Origin: Flavobacterium suncheonense GH29-5 = DSM 17707
GTDB lineage: Bacteria > Bacteroidota > Bacteroidia > Flavobacteriales > Flavobacteriaceae
DNA: 64,000 bases
Direction of reading: 5' to 3'
NCBI RefSeq assembly: GCF_000430025.1
Contig: NZ_AUCZ01000004.1
Span: forward strand, 62,001-126,000
Shown: positions 51,729 to 62,525 of the stretch, piece after piece
Numbering within the stretch: position 1 is the first letter of the stretch
How the letters are laid out: each line of letters starts with the position of its first letter
Notes under the pieces: model-generated
Database searches by the model: none
What the model was told of the DNA's origin: nothing
What the model saw: only the letters and a program-made list of their open reading frames with translations
Made by a program: the position numbers and the translations under genes

Positions 51729-52307
51729 TTATTCTATGGTTTTGTTAGGTTCTTTTTTTAAGGCAGCTCCTTTTTGAATGTCGTTTAAAGTAACAATACA
51801 GATAATAGGTTGATTGGTGCCGATTTTATTATCGTCGCCATGATAGCCGTACGCCATGTGAGAAGGAAAAAGAAACTTGATTTTTTCCCCTTTCTTCATC
51901 AGTTTGATACCGTCGCGAAGTCCCATCATGATGTTTTGCTTATCTACGGCATAGGTTTGGGTTCGCAGTTCTTCCTCGGTGTAAATAACGTCTCCGTTTA
52001 GGTCGGTTACGGAATAATCAAACAAGGCTACATCACCTTTAACCGGAGTATAGGATTCCTTGTCGCTTTTGGTTTCGTAATGGTACCAATATCCTCTCGG
52101 GGAAGCGATATAATTCTCCGTTGTATCTTTTTTGATGATATCGTCAATCAGCGTTTCTTCATTGGTGATAAGCTTTTTGTTTCGCTCGATAGACTCTTTA
52201 ATAAAAGTACCCGAACTGTGCGAAACCGGTTTTCGGGCTTCCTGTTGTGTGCAACAGGCTAATAAAAGTCCCGAAAGCATGACACCATATATATAGATGT
52301 TTTTCAT
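51729..52307 (-). CDS. gldI: Gliding motility-associated FKBP-type peptidyl-prolyl isomerase GldI
   Basis: 192 residues. Signal peptide with lipobox LLACC; mature start [20 protein letters not shown] fold with [64 protein letters not shown] and [18 protein letters not shown]. Its order before two further isomerases and its divergence from NrnA match what I recall of gldI in Flavobacterium. In F. johnsoniae gldI is required for gliding; whether this strain glides cannot be told from one gene. Confidence 0.85.
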   Translation of the reverse strand: MKNIYIYGVMLSGLLLACCTQQEARKPVSHSSGTFIKESIERNKKLITNEETLIDDIIKKDTTENYIASPRGYWYHYETKSDKESYTPVKGDVALFDYSVTDLNGDVIYTEEELRTQTYAVDKQNIMMGLRDGIKLMKKGEKIKFLFPSHMAYGYHGDDNKIGTNQPIICIVTLNDIQKGAALKKEPNKTIE

Positions 52308-52372
52308 AGGTCTGTTTTAAATGTTATGCAACCTTTCAAGTTGCTTGTAGCGGATACATGTTTCTTGCATAA

Positions 52373-53386
52373 TCAGTTGTTCTTTTCCTCGGCTAAAATA
52401 GCGATAAATTGGTTAATGGTTTCGTCTAGTGTTCCAAAAGATTTTCCGCCGGCCGCATTAATGTGTCCGCCGCCGTTAAAATGCTTTCTCGCAAACTGGT
52501 TTACATCAAAAGCGCCTTGCGAACGGAACGATATTTTGATGATACCTTCTTCCTTGTTCTCGATGAAAATAGCGGTAAAATCAAAACCTTTCAGGGATAA
52601 ACCGTAGTTTACAATGCCTTCTGTATCGCCTTTTACATAACCAAAATGATCCAGTTCTTCCTGTGTTAAGGTAATGTACGACGTTTTGTATTCCGGAAGC
52701 AGTTTCATGTTTTGAAGTGCTCTTCCCAACAATTGCAAACGGTTATACGAACTCGTGTCGAAAAGCAAATTGTGGATTTTCGGATTGTCGACACCTTTAT
52801 CTAGCAAATCCGCTACAACTCTATGTGTGGTGCTGGTGGTTAACGGGAATCGGAATGAGCCGGAATCCGTTACAATTCCGGTATAAATACAAGTGGCAAT
52901 GGTTTTGTCGATTAAATTTTCGCCGCCAAGCTGATGGATGAAGTGGTACACCATTTCACAGGTCGATCCCATTTTGGTATCTGAATACGTGAATTTCGCG
53001 TACGAATCCGGTAACTGATGGTGGTCGATCATCACAAAAGTGGTCGAAACGGTTTCCAAAGCCTTCTGCATTTGTTCACCCACGCGGTGTAACGCATTAA
53101 AATCCAGCGTGAAAATAATTTCAGACCCGTTGATTCGTTCGGTACAATGCTGAACGTCTTTTTCGAAAATCATCACTTTTTCCGAATCGGGTAACCAGGC
53201 CAGAAAGTCCGGAAACTCATTCGGGGATATAACCACAACGTCATGCTGTTGCAGTTTTAAAAAATGATAAAGGCCTAACGTAGAGCCCATGGCATCGCCG
53301 TCAGGGTTACGGTGCGGAACAATTGTAATTTTTTTAGGTGACGCCAAAAGTTGTTTCAGCGCATCAATTTCATTGGATGTCATCAT
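52373..53386 (-). CDS. nrnA: DHH-family phosphoesterase (bifunctional oligoribonuclease/PAP phosphatase NrnA-like)
   Basis: 337 residues from ATG 53386 (a second ATG at 53383; the ORF reaches 53437). Motif I VPHRNPDGDAMGSTLGLYHFL, the DHH motif VMIDHHQLPD, TGIVTDSGSFRFPLT and the C-terminal DHHA1 signature RKHFNGGGHINAAGG. Role by family: degradation of short RNA oligonucleotides and dephosphorylation of 3'-phosphoadenosine 5'-phosphate. A TATTTTCG box ends 4 nt before the ATG. Divergent from guaA. Confidence 0.92.
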   Translation of the reverse strand: MMTSNEIDALKQLLASPKKITIVPHRNPDGDAMGSTLGLYHFLKLQQHDVVVISPNEFPDFLAWLPDSEKVMIFEKDVQHCTERINGSEIIFTLDFNALHRVGEQMQKALETVSTTFVMIDHHQLPDSYAKFTYSDTKMGSTCEMVYHFIHQLGGENLIDKTIATCIYTGIVTDSGSFRFPLTTSTTHRVVADLLDKGVDNPKIHNLLFDTSSYNRLQLLGRALQNMKLLPEYKTSYITLTQEELDHFGYVKGDTEGIVNYGLSLKGFDFTAIFIENKEEGIIKISFRSQGAFDVNQFARKHFNGGGHINAAGGKSFGTLDETINQFIAILAEEKNN

Positions 53387-53390
53387 GTTG

Positions 53391-53476
53391 CGAAAATACG
53401 TTTTTTGCGTAAAAATTCCGTTAAATAAATCTTTCAAATTTTTAATTTTTCCTTTTTACAGAAATGTCTATTTTTG
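53391..53476. promoter_or_regulatory. Divergent -7 boxes of nrnA and guaA
   Basis: Minus-strand TATTTTCG (53398-53391), 4 nt before the nrnA ATG at 53386; plus-strand TATTTTTG (53469-53476), 3 nt before the guaA ATG at 53480. Both spacings predict mRNAs that start at the start codon. Confidence 0.55.
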
Positions 53477-53479
53477 CAC

Positions 53480-55009
53480 ATGCAACACAACGTACTTATT
53501 TTAGATTTCGGATCGCAATACACTCAGTTGATTGCGCGCCGCGTTCGCGAATTAAACATATTCTGCGAAATTTTTCCTTACAACAACATTCCTTCTGATT
53601 TGTCGAGTTACAAGGCGGTTATCCTTTCCGGAAGTCCGTTCTCGGTTCGTGGCGAAGATGCTCCACATCCGGATTTGTCGCAAATTCGCGGTAAAATGCC
53701 TTTGTTGGCTGTCTGCTACGGTGCTCAATATCTGGCGCATTTTAGCGGAGGCGAAGTGGCCCCGTCGAACATCCGCGAATACGGAAGAGCTAATCTGTCC
53801 TATATTAAAGAAGAAGAGTTGTTTTTTGACGACGTAAACATCAACAGTCAGGTTTGGATGAGCCACAGTGACACCATAAAGCAATTACCGACAGGAGGTG
53901 TTCGTTTGGCATCGACTAAAGACGTGGAAAATGCCGCGTATCGCATTGAAGGAGAAACTACTTATGCGATTCAGTTCCATCCGGAAGTATATCATTCCGA
54001 AGACGGAAAACAAATGCTGGAGAACTTCCTGGTGAAAATTGCAGAAGTGCCGCAAAACTTCACTCCAAAATCTTTCGTGGAAGAAATTGTAGCCGAGATG
54101 AAAGAGAAAATCCAGGACGAAAAAGTGGTTTTAGGACTTTCTGGTGGTGTAGATTCAACGGTGGCGGCCGTTTTATTGAACAAAGCTATCGGCAAAAACT
54201 TATATTGTATCTTCGTAAACAACGGATTACTTCGTAAAAACGAATTCGAAAACGTTCTGAACCAGTATAAACACATGGGGCTTAACGTAAAAGGAGTGGA
54301 TGCTTCGGCACGCTTTTTGTCTGAATTGGCAGGAGTGGACGATCCGGAAACCAAAAGAAAAATCATCGGCCGCGTGTTCATTGAAGTTTTTGACGACGAA
54401 GCCCATCATATAGAGGATGTGAAATTCTTAGCTCAGGGAACCATTTATCCGGACGTAATCGAATCGGTTTCGGTAAAAGGACCTTCCGCAACTATCAAAT
54501 CGCATCACAATGTGGGCGGATTGCCGGATTTTATGAAACTGCAAATCGTAGAACCGCTTAGAATGCTGTTCAAAGATGAGGTTCGCAGAGTTGGGAAAAC
54601 CTTAGGCATCGACGATGAATTGTTAGGGCGTCACCCGTTCCCGGGACCAGGATTGTCTATCCGTATTTTGGGAGATATCACGCCGGAGAAAGTAAGAATC
54701 CTTCAGGAAGTAGATCATATTTTCATCAACGGACTGAAAGAGCACGGTTTGTACGACAAAGTATGGCAGGCAGGGGCTATTTTATTGCCGGTAAACAGCG
54801 TTGGGGTAATGGGCGATGAGCGTACTTACGAAAAAGTAGTGGCGCTGCGTGCGGTAGAATCCACAGACGGTATGACTGCCGATTGGGTGCATCTGCCTTA
54901 TGATTTCATGATGAAGATCTCCAACGAGATTATCAATAAGGTAAAAGGGGTAAACAGAGTAGTGTATGACATCAGCTCGAAACCGCCTGCAACCATTGAA
55001 TGGGAGTAA
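53480..55009 (+). CDS. guaA: GMP synthase (glutamine-hydrolysing)
   Basis: 509 residues. Glutaminase domain: [20 protein letters not shown], catalytic Cys in [11 protein letters not shown] and the His-Glu pair in [12 protein letters not shown]-pyrophosphatase domain: PP-loop [12 protein letters not shown] and [14 protein letters not shown]-terminal dimerisation end [13 protein letters not shown]. Role: amination of XMP to GMP. A TTG at 53474 reads in frame, but ATG 53480 gives the usual start. Confidence 0.97.
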   Translation: MQHNVLILDFGSQYTQLIARRVRELNIFCEIFPYNNIPSDLSSYKAVILSGSPFSVRGEDAPHPDLSQIRGKMPLLAVCYGAQYLAHFSGGEVAPSNIREYGRANLSYIKEEELFFDDVNINSQVWMSHSDTIKQLPTGGVRLASTKDVENAAYRIEGETTYAIQFHPEVYHSEDGKQMLENFLVKIAEVPQNFTPKSFVEEIVAEMKEKIQDEKVVLGLSGGVDSTVAAVLLNKAIGKNLYCIFVNNGLLRKNEFENVLNQYKHMGLNVKGVDASARFLSELAGVDDPETKRKIIGRVFIEVFDDEAHHIEDVKFLAQGTIYPDVIESVSVKGPSATIKSHHNVGGLPDFMKLQIVEPLRMLFKDEVRRVGKTLGIDDELLGRHPFPGPGLSIRILGDITPEKVRILQEVDHIFINGLKEHGLYDKVWQAGAILLPVNSVGVMGDERTYEKVVALRAVESTDGMTADWVHLPYDFMMKISNEIINKVKGVNRVVYDISSKPPATIEWE

Positions 55010-55086
55010 AATTTTTATAAGAATATAGTGGATAAGTCGTTGCAATGGTTAAATTTGTAACGACTTGTTCGCTTAAAAAATACCAT

Positions 55087-57060
55087 ATGAAGCATTTTTT
55101 TATTGGATTATGTACGACTGTATTAGTTTCGGGAACAGCGTTTTCGCAGACTAAAAATTACAAAGAACATAAAGTAGCCAAAGGAGAAACCGCGTATTCG
55201 ATTGCGAAGAAATACGGTATCTCACCCGAAGACATTTATCGTTTAAACCCTGAGGCCAAAAACGGTGTCAATGAAAATGCGGTTCTTTTAATTCCGTCGA
55301 AAGCGGGACAGGTTACCAAAACCAATGCGCCGGTTACGGTAAAAGAAACTCCGAAACCTACAGGAAAAGAGGTAAAAGTGTATCATGTGGTAGAACCGAA
55401 AGAAACGGTATACAGCATTGCGAAAAAGTATGAGGTAACCGTAGAATCCATCAACAAGAACAATCCCGACATTGAAAAGGACGGATTGAAAATCGGGAAT
55501 ACCGTTATCGTTTTTACTTCCAAAAAGCTTGACAAGCCTGCAACAGCTGCAACTCCGGCAAAAACAAACGGGACACCTTCCGCAAAATACCATTTGGTGG
55601 AACCTAAAGAAACCAAATACGGGATTGCTAAAAAATACGGTTTAACCGTTGAAGAGCTTGAAGCGCTAAATCCTGAAATCAAAGAAAATCTTGAAATTGG
55701 GCAAAATCTTCGCTTAAACAAGAATACACCGGTAGCCGCGGCTGCAGTGAAAACGCCGTCTGCGCCATCCGTAAACTCGGCTGCGCTTCAGTACATGGAT
55801 TATCAGATACAGCCGAAAGAAACCCTGTACAGTTTAACCAAATCGTCCGGTTTAACACAGGAGCAGTTGTTGGCGTTGAATCCGCAATTGAATGAAGGCG
55901 TGAAAATCGGGATGACGATAAAAATGCCGACCACTTCAAAATTCAATCAGATCAATCCGAACAAAGAACAGGTTGATATTGTGAAGTCTATCAACAAACA
56001 AGAAGGTAAAGAACTGGTACTGATGTTGCCATTTCACATGGATAAAATCGAATCGGATTCCACCAATACGGTTCAGGAGCGCCTGAAAAAAGACAAATTC
56101 CTGAATATGACACTGGATTTTTATGCGGGAGCATTAATCGCAATCGATTCGGCTAAAACTTTAGGATTACCTTTAACGGTTAAGATTCTGGATTCCGAAG
56201 AATCGAAAAACTCTTCGGCGGTAGCCTCTTTAATTTCCAGAAACGATTTTTCAAAAACCGATGCGGTGATTGGACCATTCTTCCAGAATCACGTAGAAAC
56301 GGCAGCAGCACTTTTGGAAAAATACAACACTCCGGTAATTTCACCTTTATCGAACGAAAGAGGAAAACCGTATTCCAATTTGTTTCAGGCAATGCCGAAC
56401 GCCATCGATGTGAAACGAAAAATGTTCGATTTCATGATGGCTAAAAACGGGAATATCATTGCAATTATCGATCCTAAAAAAGGAAGTTCGAAACAGTTCA
56501 TCACGGAAAATTATCCTTCCGTAAAAATTGCAGAAATCAGCGATAAAGGCGTGCCAACCCTGGAAAACGTAAAAAGTCTGATGGACAAATCGAAACTGAA
56601 TTACGTAATTCTGGAGTCCGAAAAAACCGGAATGGTGTTGAGTACCTGCAACATCCTGGTGACGGCTTCCTCGGAATATCAGGTACAGTTGGTAACCCTG
56701 GAGAAAAACGAAACGCTTGATTTTGAAGAAATTCCGTTGAGTAAATTGACCCGTCTTAAATTGTTGTATCCGTCCGTTTCCAGAGATAACGAAGCGCCGG
56801 AAGCAGAAATTTTTGCGAGAGTCTTCAAAAAGAAAAACAATATTTTCCCAAACCGTTTTGCCACCCGCGGATTTGACGTAACCTTTGACGTTATCCTGCG
56901 ATTGTTCCAGGACGGCGGTTACAAAGAATCGGTAAACGAGAAAGCCTCCGAGCAGATTGAGAGCAAATTCAACTACGCCAACATCGACGGCGGTTACTAC
57001 AATAAAGGGGTTTACTTATTGTACTACGACGAAGATTTAACATTAAAAGAAGCAAAATAA
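55087..57060 (+). CDS. LysM-repeat protein with periplasmic-binding-like domain
   Basis: 657 residues from ATG 55087, where the signal peptide MKHFFIGLCTTVLVSGTAFSQ begins. Four LysM domains follow (about residues 24-71, 97-145, 165-210, 233-281), each with a YSIAKKYG-type helix and separated by Pro/Thr/Ala-rich linkers. After that comes a type I periplasmic-binding-like domain (about 305-650: MLPFHMDKIESDSTNTV, DAVIGPFFQNHVETAAALLEKYNTPVISPLSNE). Likely bound to peptidoglycan and sensing or binding a ligand in the periplasm; the ligand is unknown. The stop overlaps the ATG of the OsmC gene (TAATG). Confidence 0.9.
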   Translation: MKHFFIGLCTTVLVSGTAFSQTKNYKEHKVAKGETAYSIAKKYGISPEDIYRLNPEAKNGVNENAVLLIPSKAGQVTKTNAPVTVKETPKPTGKEVKVYHVVEPKETVYSIAKKYEVTVESINKNNPDIEKDGLKIGNTVIVFTSKKLDKPATAATPAKTNGTPSAKYHLVEPKETKYGIAKKYGLTVEELEALNPEIKENLEIGQNLRLNKNTPVAAAAVKTPSAPSVNSAALQYMDYQIQPKETLYSLTKSSGLTQEQLLALNPQLNEGVKIGMTIKMPTTSKFNQINPNKEQVDIVKSINKQEGKELVLMLPFHMDKIESDSTNTVQERLKKDKFLNMTLDFYAGALIAIDSAKTLGLPLTVKILDSEESKNSSAVASLISRNDFSKTDAVIGPFFQNHVETAAALLEKYNTPVISPLSNERGKPYSNLFQAMPNAIDVKRKMFDFMMAKNGNIIAIIDPKKGSSKQFITENYPSVKIAEISDKGVPTLENVKSLMDKSKLNYVILESEKTGMVLSTCNILVTASSEYQVQLVTLEKNETLDFEEIPLSKLTRLKLLYPSVSRDNEAPEAEIFARVFKKKNNIFPNRFATRGFDVTFDVILRLFQDGGYKESVNEKASEQIESKFNYANIDGGYYNKGVYLLYYDEDLTLKEAK

Positions 57061-57464
57061 TGGCGACTTCAAAAGTAACCTATTTAGGCGATTTGCGCAC
57101 CTCGTCGGTACACTTACAATCCGGCAACACAATTATCACCGACGCACCAACCGACAACCACGGCAAAGGCGAAGCGTTTTCTCCGACAGATTCTGTAGCC
57201 AATGCGCTGGCGACTTGTATGTTAACCGTAATGGGCATCAAAGCCAGAGATTTAGAAGTGGATTTCACGGGTTCCACAGCAGAAGTAACCAAAATCATGG
57301 GAACCAATCCGAGAAGAATAGTGGAAATCCATGTCAACTTCGAGATGAATTTGAAGACGGATGAAAAAAACAGAACCATTTTGGAGCGCACCGCTTTAAC
57401 CTGTCCGGTTTATTTCAGTCTGCATCCGGATATTAAAAAAGAAATTACGTTTAACTGGAAGTAA
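57060..57464 (+). CDS. OsmC/Ohr family protein
   Basis: 134 residues. FSPTDSVANALATCMLTVMGIKA contains one of the two OsmC cysteines (in ATCMLT), and ERTALTCPVYFSLHPDIKKEITFNW the second, with a VEIHVNFEMNLK strand between. Family role: thiol-dependent peroxidase or sulfur-related function in the cytosol. It starts in the stop codon of the LysM gene, so it is translationally coupled. Confidence 0.92.
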   Translation: MATSKVTYLGDLRTSSVHLQSGNTIITDAPTDNHGKGEAFSPTDSVANALATCMLTVMGIKARDLEVDFTGSTAEVTKIMGTNPRRIVEIHVNFEMNLKTDEKNRTILERTALTCPVYFSLHPDIKKEITFNWK

Positions 57465-57465
57465 T

Positions 57466-57699
57466 TTGAAATCACAACAAGAACTTTTAATAAAGTTAGC
57501 CCATACCAAAATGCCCTTCGGAAAATACGAGGGGTATTTTCTTATTGACCTGCCCGAACATTATATTGTCTGGTATCACAACAAAGGTTTTCCTAAAGGC
57601 CAATTAGGCGAGCAGCTTCAATTGGTTTATGAGTTAAAACTCAACGGGCTTGAAGAACTCGTACGAAACATTCGTAAAAACTTTCCGAAGCCGAGATGA
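57466..57699 (+). CDS. DUF3820 family protein (77 aa)
   Basis: TTG start at 57466, one base after the OsmC stop, gives 77 residues; no ATG is available before the conserved part. TKMPFGKYEGYFLIDLPEHYIVWYHNKGFPKGQLGEQLQLVYELKLNGLEELV is the DUF3820 pattern, called putative quorum-sensing-regulated or DNA-helicase-like domain in other phyla. Small, soluble; function unknown. Confidence 0.88.
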   Translation: MKSQQELLIKLAHTKMPFGKYEGYFLIDLPEHYIVWYHNKGFPKGQLGEQLQLVYELKLNGLEELVRNIRKNFPKPR

Positions 57700-57714
57700 T
57701 TTTTTTGATTTTTA

Positions 57715-57978
57715 GATTGTTGGATGATTAGACGTTAAAGAATTTTTGACTTGTTTGACCGGAAGCTTTATTCGACTTCTTATGCTTTTCAGAATGTCCC
57801 AAAAATCAAAATCGCAAAAGATTTTGTAATCCGCCGCACCAACAATCCGAAAATTTGTGAATCCAATTATCTAACCATTCAACAATCGAATCATCTAATA
57901 ATCCAATTCTTCAACAATAGTTAATTATTCGTTATTTTCTAAAATTCTAAAAATCCAACCGTCCAATAATCGAATTAT
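57715..57978. repeat. Octamer-phased repeat region upstream of pyrG
   Basis: CCAATTAT, CTAACCAT, TCAACAAT, CGAATCAT, CTAATAAT, CCAATTCT, TCAACAAT run in tandem at 57863-57918, and CCAACCGT, CCAATAAT, CGAATTAT at 57955-57978. An 18-nt stretch at 57715-57732 is complementary to 57870-57887 at 16 of 18 positions, so the region can fold. The whole gap 57700-58034 holds no gene. Confidence 0.8.
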
Positions 57979-57983
57979 AATTG

Positions 57984-57991
57984 TATTTTTG
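57984..57991 (+). promoter_or_regulatory. -7 promoter box for pyrG
   Basis: TATTTTTG, 43 nt before the ATG at 58035; the leader is A/C-rich (ACAACAACACAACG type). Confidence 0.55.
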
Positions 57992-58025
57992 CCAGGTTTT
58001 TTTAAACAACAACACAACGAAATAA

Positions 58026-59651
<1,626 letters not shown>

Positions 59652-59712
59652 ACAAGAGCAACTTTTAAAAAGTAGTTTACTGCCGAGAGCCTAATGCTCA
59701 AAGCACAATAAT

Positions 59713-61599
59713 ATGGAAGAAAAAAAATTAGACGGTAAAACCATTTTAGGGTTTGTATTAATCACAGGATTAATGCTTTGGATGATGTACAACAACATAT
59801 CTGAAGAGAAAAAATCCATAGCGGAAGATGCTAAAAAAGCCAAAACAGAAAAAGTAGAACAGGCCAAACAACAGGCAATTGAAACAGCAGTTACGGCTGC
59901 TTCCGATTCCACAAAAGCGAAAGCCCTGCAAAGTGTTTTGGGTTCCTTTGCCTATTCTGCCTCATTGCCATCCGCTAAAGACGAGGTTACCGAACTAAAA
60001 AATGAATTGTTAACCTTAAAAATTGCCAACAAAGGAGGTTATATTGCCGAAGCAGTAGTGAACAATTTCGAAAGTCTTCACAAAGGTTCTCAAAAGCCGA
60101 TTGAACTGATTAAAAACAACAATGCGAATTTTAATCTGCAACTGCAAACGCAGGACAACCGTGTTTTAAACACCAAAGATTTGTATTTCGAGCCGACCCT
60201 TGCGAAAGAAGGCGAGAATCAGGTACTTTCCATGCGTCTGAAAACCGGTGAAAACCAGTTTCTGGAATACCGTTACGTATTGAAACCGAACGAATATATG
60301 ATGGATTTTTCCATCCGTACACAAGGGTTAACCAGTGTTTTAAATACTTCAAAACCTGTTGATTTAGACTGGAACCTGAAAGCGTACCGAAACGAAAAAA
60401 GCGTTAGCTATGAAAATCGTTACACTGATTTGCGTTACGAATACGAAGGCGGTAAAGACAACTCTTTAAGTGCCGCGAGCAAACTGGATGAAAAAACGGT
60501 TGAAGACCTGACTTATGTGGCTTTCAAACAGGATTTCTTTACTTCGATCTTATTGACCGATACACCGATTAAAACGGCACAGCTGAAATCGGAAAACTTA
60601 GTTCATGATGATAAGGTGGATACCGTGTTTACCAAAAACTTCTCCGCAAAATTGCCGTTGGAATTCAAAGGAGGCGAACTGAGCTACAACATGAATTGGT
60701 ACTACGGTCCGGCCGATTATAAAATTCTTAACAAATACGACAAAAACCTGGACGAGGTAATGCCGTTAGGCTGGGGAATTTTCGGATGGATCAACCGTTA
60801 TGTGTTCATTCCTTCGTATACGTTCCTGAGCGGATTTATCCCTCACGGGATTGCGATTATCCTTTTCACCATTTTGGTGCGTTTGGTGATGTCGCCGGTA
60901 ACGTATAAATCGTATTTGTCACAGGCAAAAATGAAAGTATTACGCCCTGAAATTGCCGAAATCAACGAGAAGTTTTCAAAAGACCCGATGAAGAAGCAAC
61001 AGGAAACCATGAAATTGTATTCCAAAGCAGGCGTAAACCCAATGGCAGGATGTTTGCCGGCTTTTGCACAGATTCCGATATTCTACGCCTTATTCCAGTT
61101 CTTTCCGTCGATGTTCGATTTGCGTCAGAAGAGTTTCTTATGGGCGGATGATTTGTCTTCTTATGACTCGGTACTGAAATTGCCGTTCCATATTCCGTTT
61201 TACGGCGACCACGTGAGTCTGTTCCCGATTTTGGCTTCGATTGCGATTTTCTTCTACATGAAAATGACTACCGGAGACCAGGCGATGAGCACACCACCGC
61301 AGGAAGGAATGCCGGACATGGGGAAAATCATGAAGATTATGATTTACATTTCGCCAATCATGATGTTGTTCTTCTTCAACAATTACGCCTCAGGATTGAG
61401 TTTGTACTATTTTATTTCGAACACAATTACCATCGGTATCATGCTGGTGATTAAGAATTACATCATCGACGAGAAGAAAATTCACGCGCAGATTCAGGAG
61501 AACAAAACCAAAGACAAGCCACAGAGCAAGTTCCAGAGAAAAATGCAGGAAATGATGGAACAGGCTGAAGCGCAGAAAAAAGCAAATCAGAAGAAATAA
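59713..61599 (+). CDS. yidC: Membrane protein insertase YidC
   Basis: 628 residues. N-terminal membrane helix (TILGFVLITGLMLWMMYNN), a large periplasmic P1 domain (about 60-350), then the conserved five-helix core with GIAIILFTILVRLVMSPVTYKSYLSQAKM (conserved Arg in the first core helix), NPMAGCLPAFAQIPIFYALFQFFPSMFDLRQKSFLW and MMLFFFNNYASGLSLYYFISN. A Lys/Gln-rich cytosolic tail ends the protein. Role: insertion and folding of inner-membrane proteins. 61 nt after pyrG. Confidence 0.97.
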   Translation: MEEKKLDGKTILGFVLITGLMLWMMYNNISEEKKSIAEDAKKAKTEKVEQAKQQAIETAVTAASDSTKAKALQSVLGSFAYSASLPSAKDEVTELKNELLTLKIANKGGYIAEAVVNNFESLHKGSQKPIELIKNNNANFNLQLQTQDNRVLNTKDLYFEPTLAKEGENQVLSMRLKTGENQFLEYRYVLKPNEYMMDFSIRTQGLTSVLNTSKPVDLDWNLKAYRNEKSVSYENRYTDLRYEYEGGKDNSLSAASKLDEKTVEDLTYVAFKQDFFTSILLTDTPIKTAQLKSENLVHDDKVDTVFTKNFSAKLPLEFKGGELSYNMNWYYGPADYKILNKYDKNLDEVMPLGWGIFGWINRYVFIPSYTFLSGFIPHGIAIILFTILVRLVMSPVTYKSYLSQAKMKVLRPEIAEINEKFSKDPMKKQQETMKLYSKAGVNPMAGCLPAFAQIPIFYALFQFFPSMFDLRQKSFLWADDLSSYDSVLKLPFHIPFYGDHVSLFPILASIAIFFYMKMTTGDQAMSTPPQEGMPDMGKIMKIMIYISPIMMLFFFNNYASGLSLYYFISNTITIGIMLVIKNYIIDEKKIHAQIQENKTKDKPQSKFQRKMQEMMEQAEAQKKANQKK

Positions 61600-61617
61600 T
61601 TTCTAAAAAAATAAAAG

Positions 61618-61656
61618 AACCCTGCAGTTGAATGAAAGTTTAAGGCAGGGTTTTTT
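61618..61656 (+). terminator. Intrinsic terminator after yidC
   Basis: AACCCTGC (61618-61625) pairs with GCAGGGTT (61645-61652) and is followed by a T run. The large loop may hold a smaller one. Confidence 0.8.
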
Positions 61657-61669
61657 GTTGGAAAACCAT

Positions 61670-62470
61670 ATGAAAATTGCAATAGTAGGATACGGAAACA
61701 TGGGTAAAACCTACGCAGGGAGTTTTATCCACTCGCGGTTTATCAAAGCAGACGATATTTTTGTGTTCAACAGAAGTATTCCGGCTGAAAAGGAAACCTT
61801 TGGAATCCCCGCAGGCAATTTTTTTACTGAAATTAATGTCGGAATTTCAGAAGTCGATATTGTAATTCTTTCGGTTAAACCTCAGGATTTCAGTTCGGTA
61901 TCGGCTAATTTGAAGAATTTTATTTCCGATAAGCAAGTGTTGCTTTCCGTCATGGCAGGCGTTAAAATCGAGACGATTGAAAAGCAACTGCAATGTTTCA
62001 AAATTGTCCGTTCCATGCCTAATATTGCGACTCAGATTGGTATGGGGATGACGGTTTTTTCAGCTTCATCGGCCATTGACCGAAAAGAATTGTTTATCGT
62101 TCAGAACTTAATCAACACCACCGGAAAATCGGTTTATGTGGAAGAGGAAAAGCTGATTGACGCCGCCACAGCAGTTTCCGGAAGCGGACCGGCTTACGTT
62201 TTTTATTTTATGAATTCGATGATCGAAGCCGCACAACAATTAGGGTTTTCCCAATCGGAAGCGGAATTGTTGGTCAACCAGACCTTTATCGGGGCAATAA
62301 ATCTGCAAAACGGCAGTTCTTTATCCAATCAGGAATGGATTGCCAAAGTGGCATCCAAAGGCGGAACCACCGAAAAAGCATTGGAAATTTTCAGTGCAAA
62401 CGCAACGGAAGCGGTAATTGGTAAAGCCGTTATGGCCGCCAATGAACGAGCTTTAGAATTAGGTTCATAA
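61670..62470 (+). CDS. proC: Pyrroline-5-carboxylate reductase
   Basis: 266 residues from ATG 61670 (KIAIVGYGNMGKTYAG); an in-frame start at 61628 lies inside the yidC terminator and is rejected. Rossmann motif at the N-terminus, ILSVKPQDF, SVMAGVKIETIEKQL, VRSMPNIATQIGMGMTVF and the C-terminal signature SGSGPAYVFYFMNSMIEAAQQLGFS. Role: last step of proline synthesis, and related to rocD through glutamate semialdehyde. Confidence 0.95.
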   Translation: MKIAIVGYGNMGKTYAGSFIHSRFIKADDIFVFNRSIPAEKETFGIPAGNFFTEINVGISEVDIVILSVKPQDFSSVSANLKNFISDKQVLLSVMAGVKIETIEKQLQCFKIVRSMPNIATQIGMGMTVFSASSAIDRKELFIVQNLINTTGKSVYVEEEKLIDAATAVSGSGPAYVFYFMNSMIEAAQQLGFSQSEAELLVNQTFIGAINLQNGSSLSNQEWIAKVASKGGTTEKALEIFSANATEAVIGKAVMAANERALELGS

Positions 62471-62498
62471 TTTTGGAACAATAATTGAAGAATAAAAA

Positions 62499-62506
62499 CT
62501 AATTTT
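62499..62506 (+). promoter_or_regulatory. -7 promoter box for the MORN-like gene
   Basis: TAATTTTG, 19 nt before the ATG at 62526; it excludes the upstream in-frame TTG at 62505 as start. Confidence 0.5.
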
Positions 62507-62525
62507 GACAAACAAATTTTTCACC

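Noticed and set aside
61628..61669. Early start for proC
   Set aside because: The extension lies inside the terminator hairpin of yidC; the Rossmann motif starts directly after ATG 61670.
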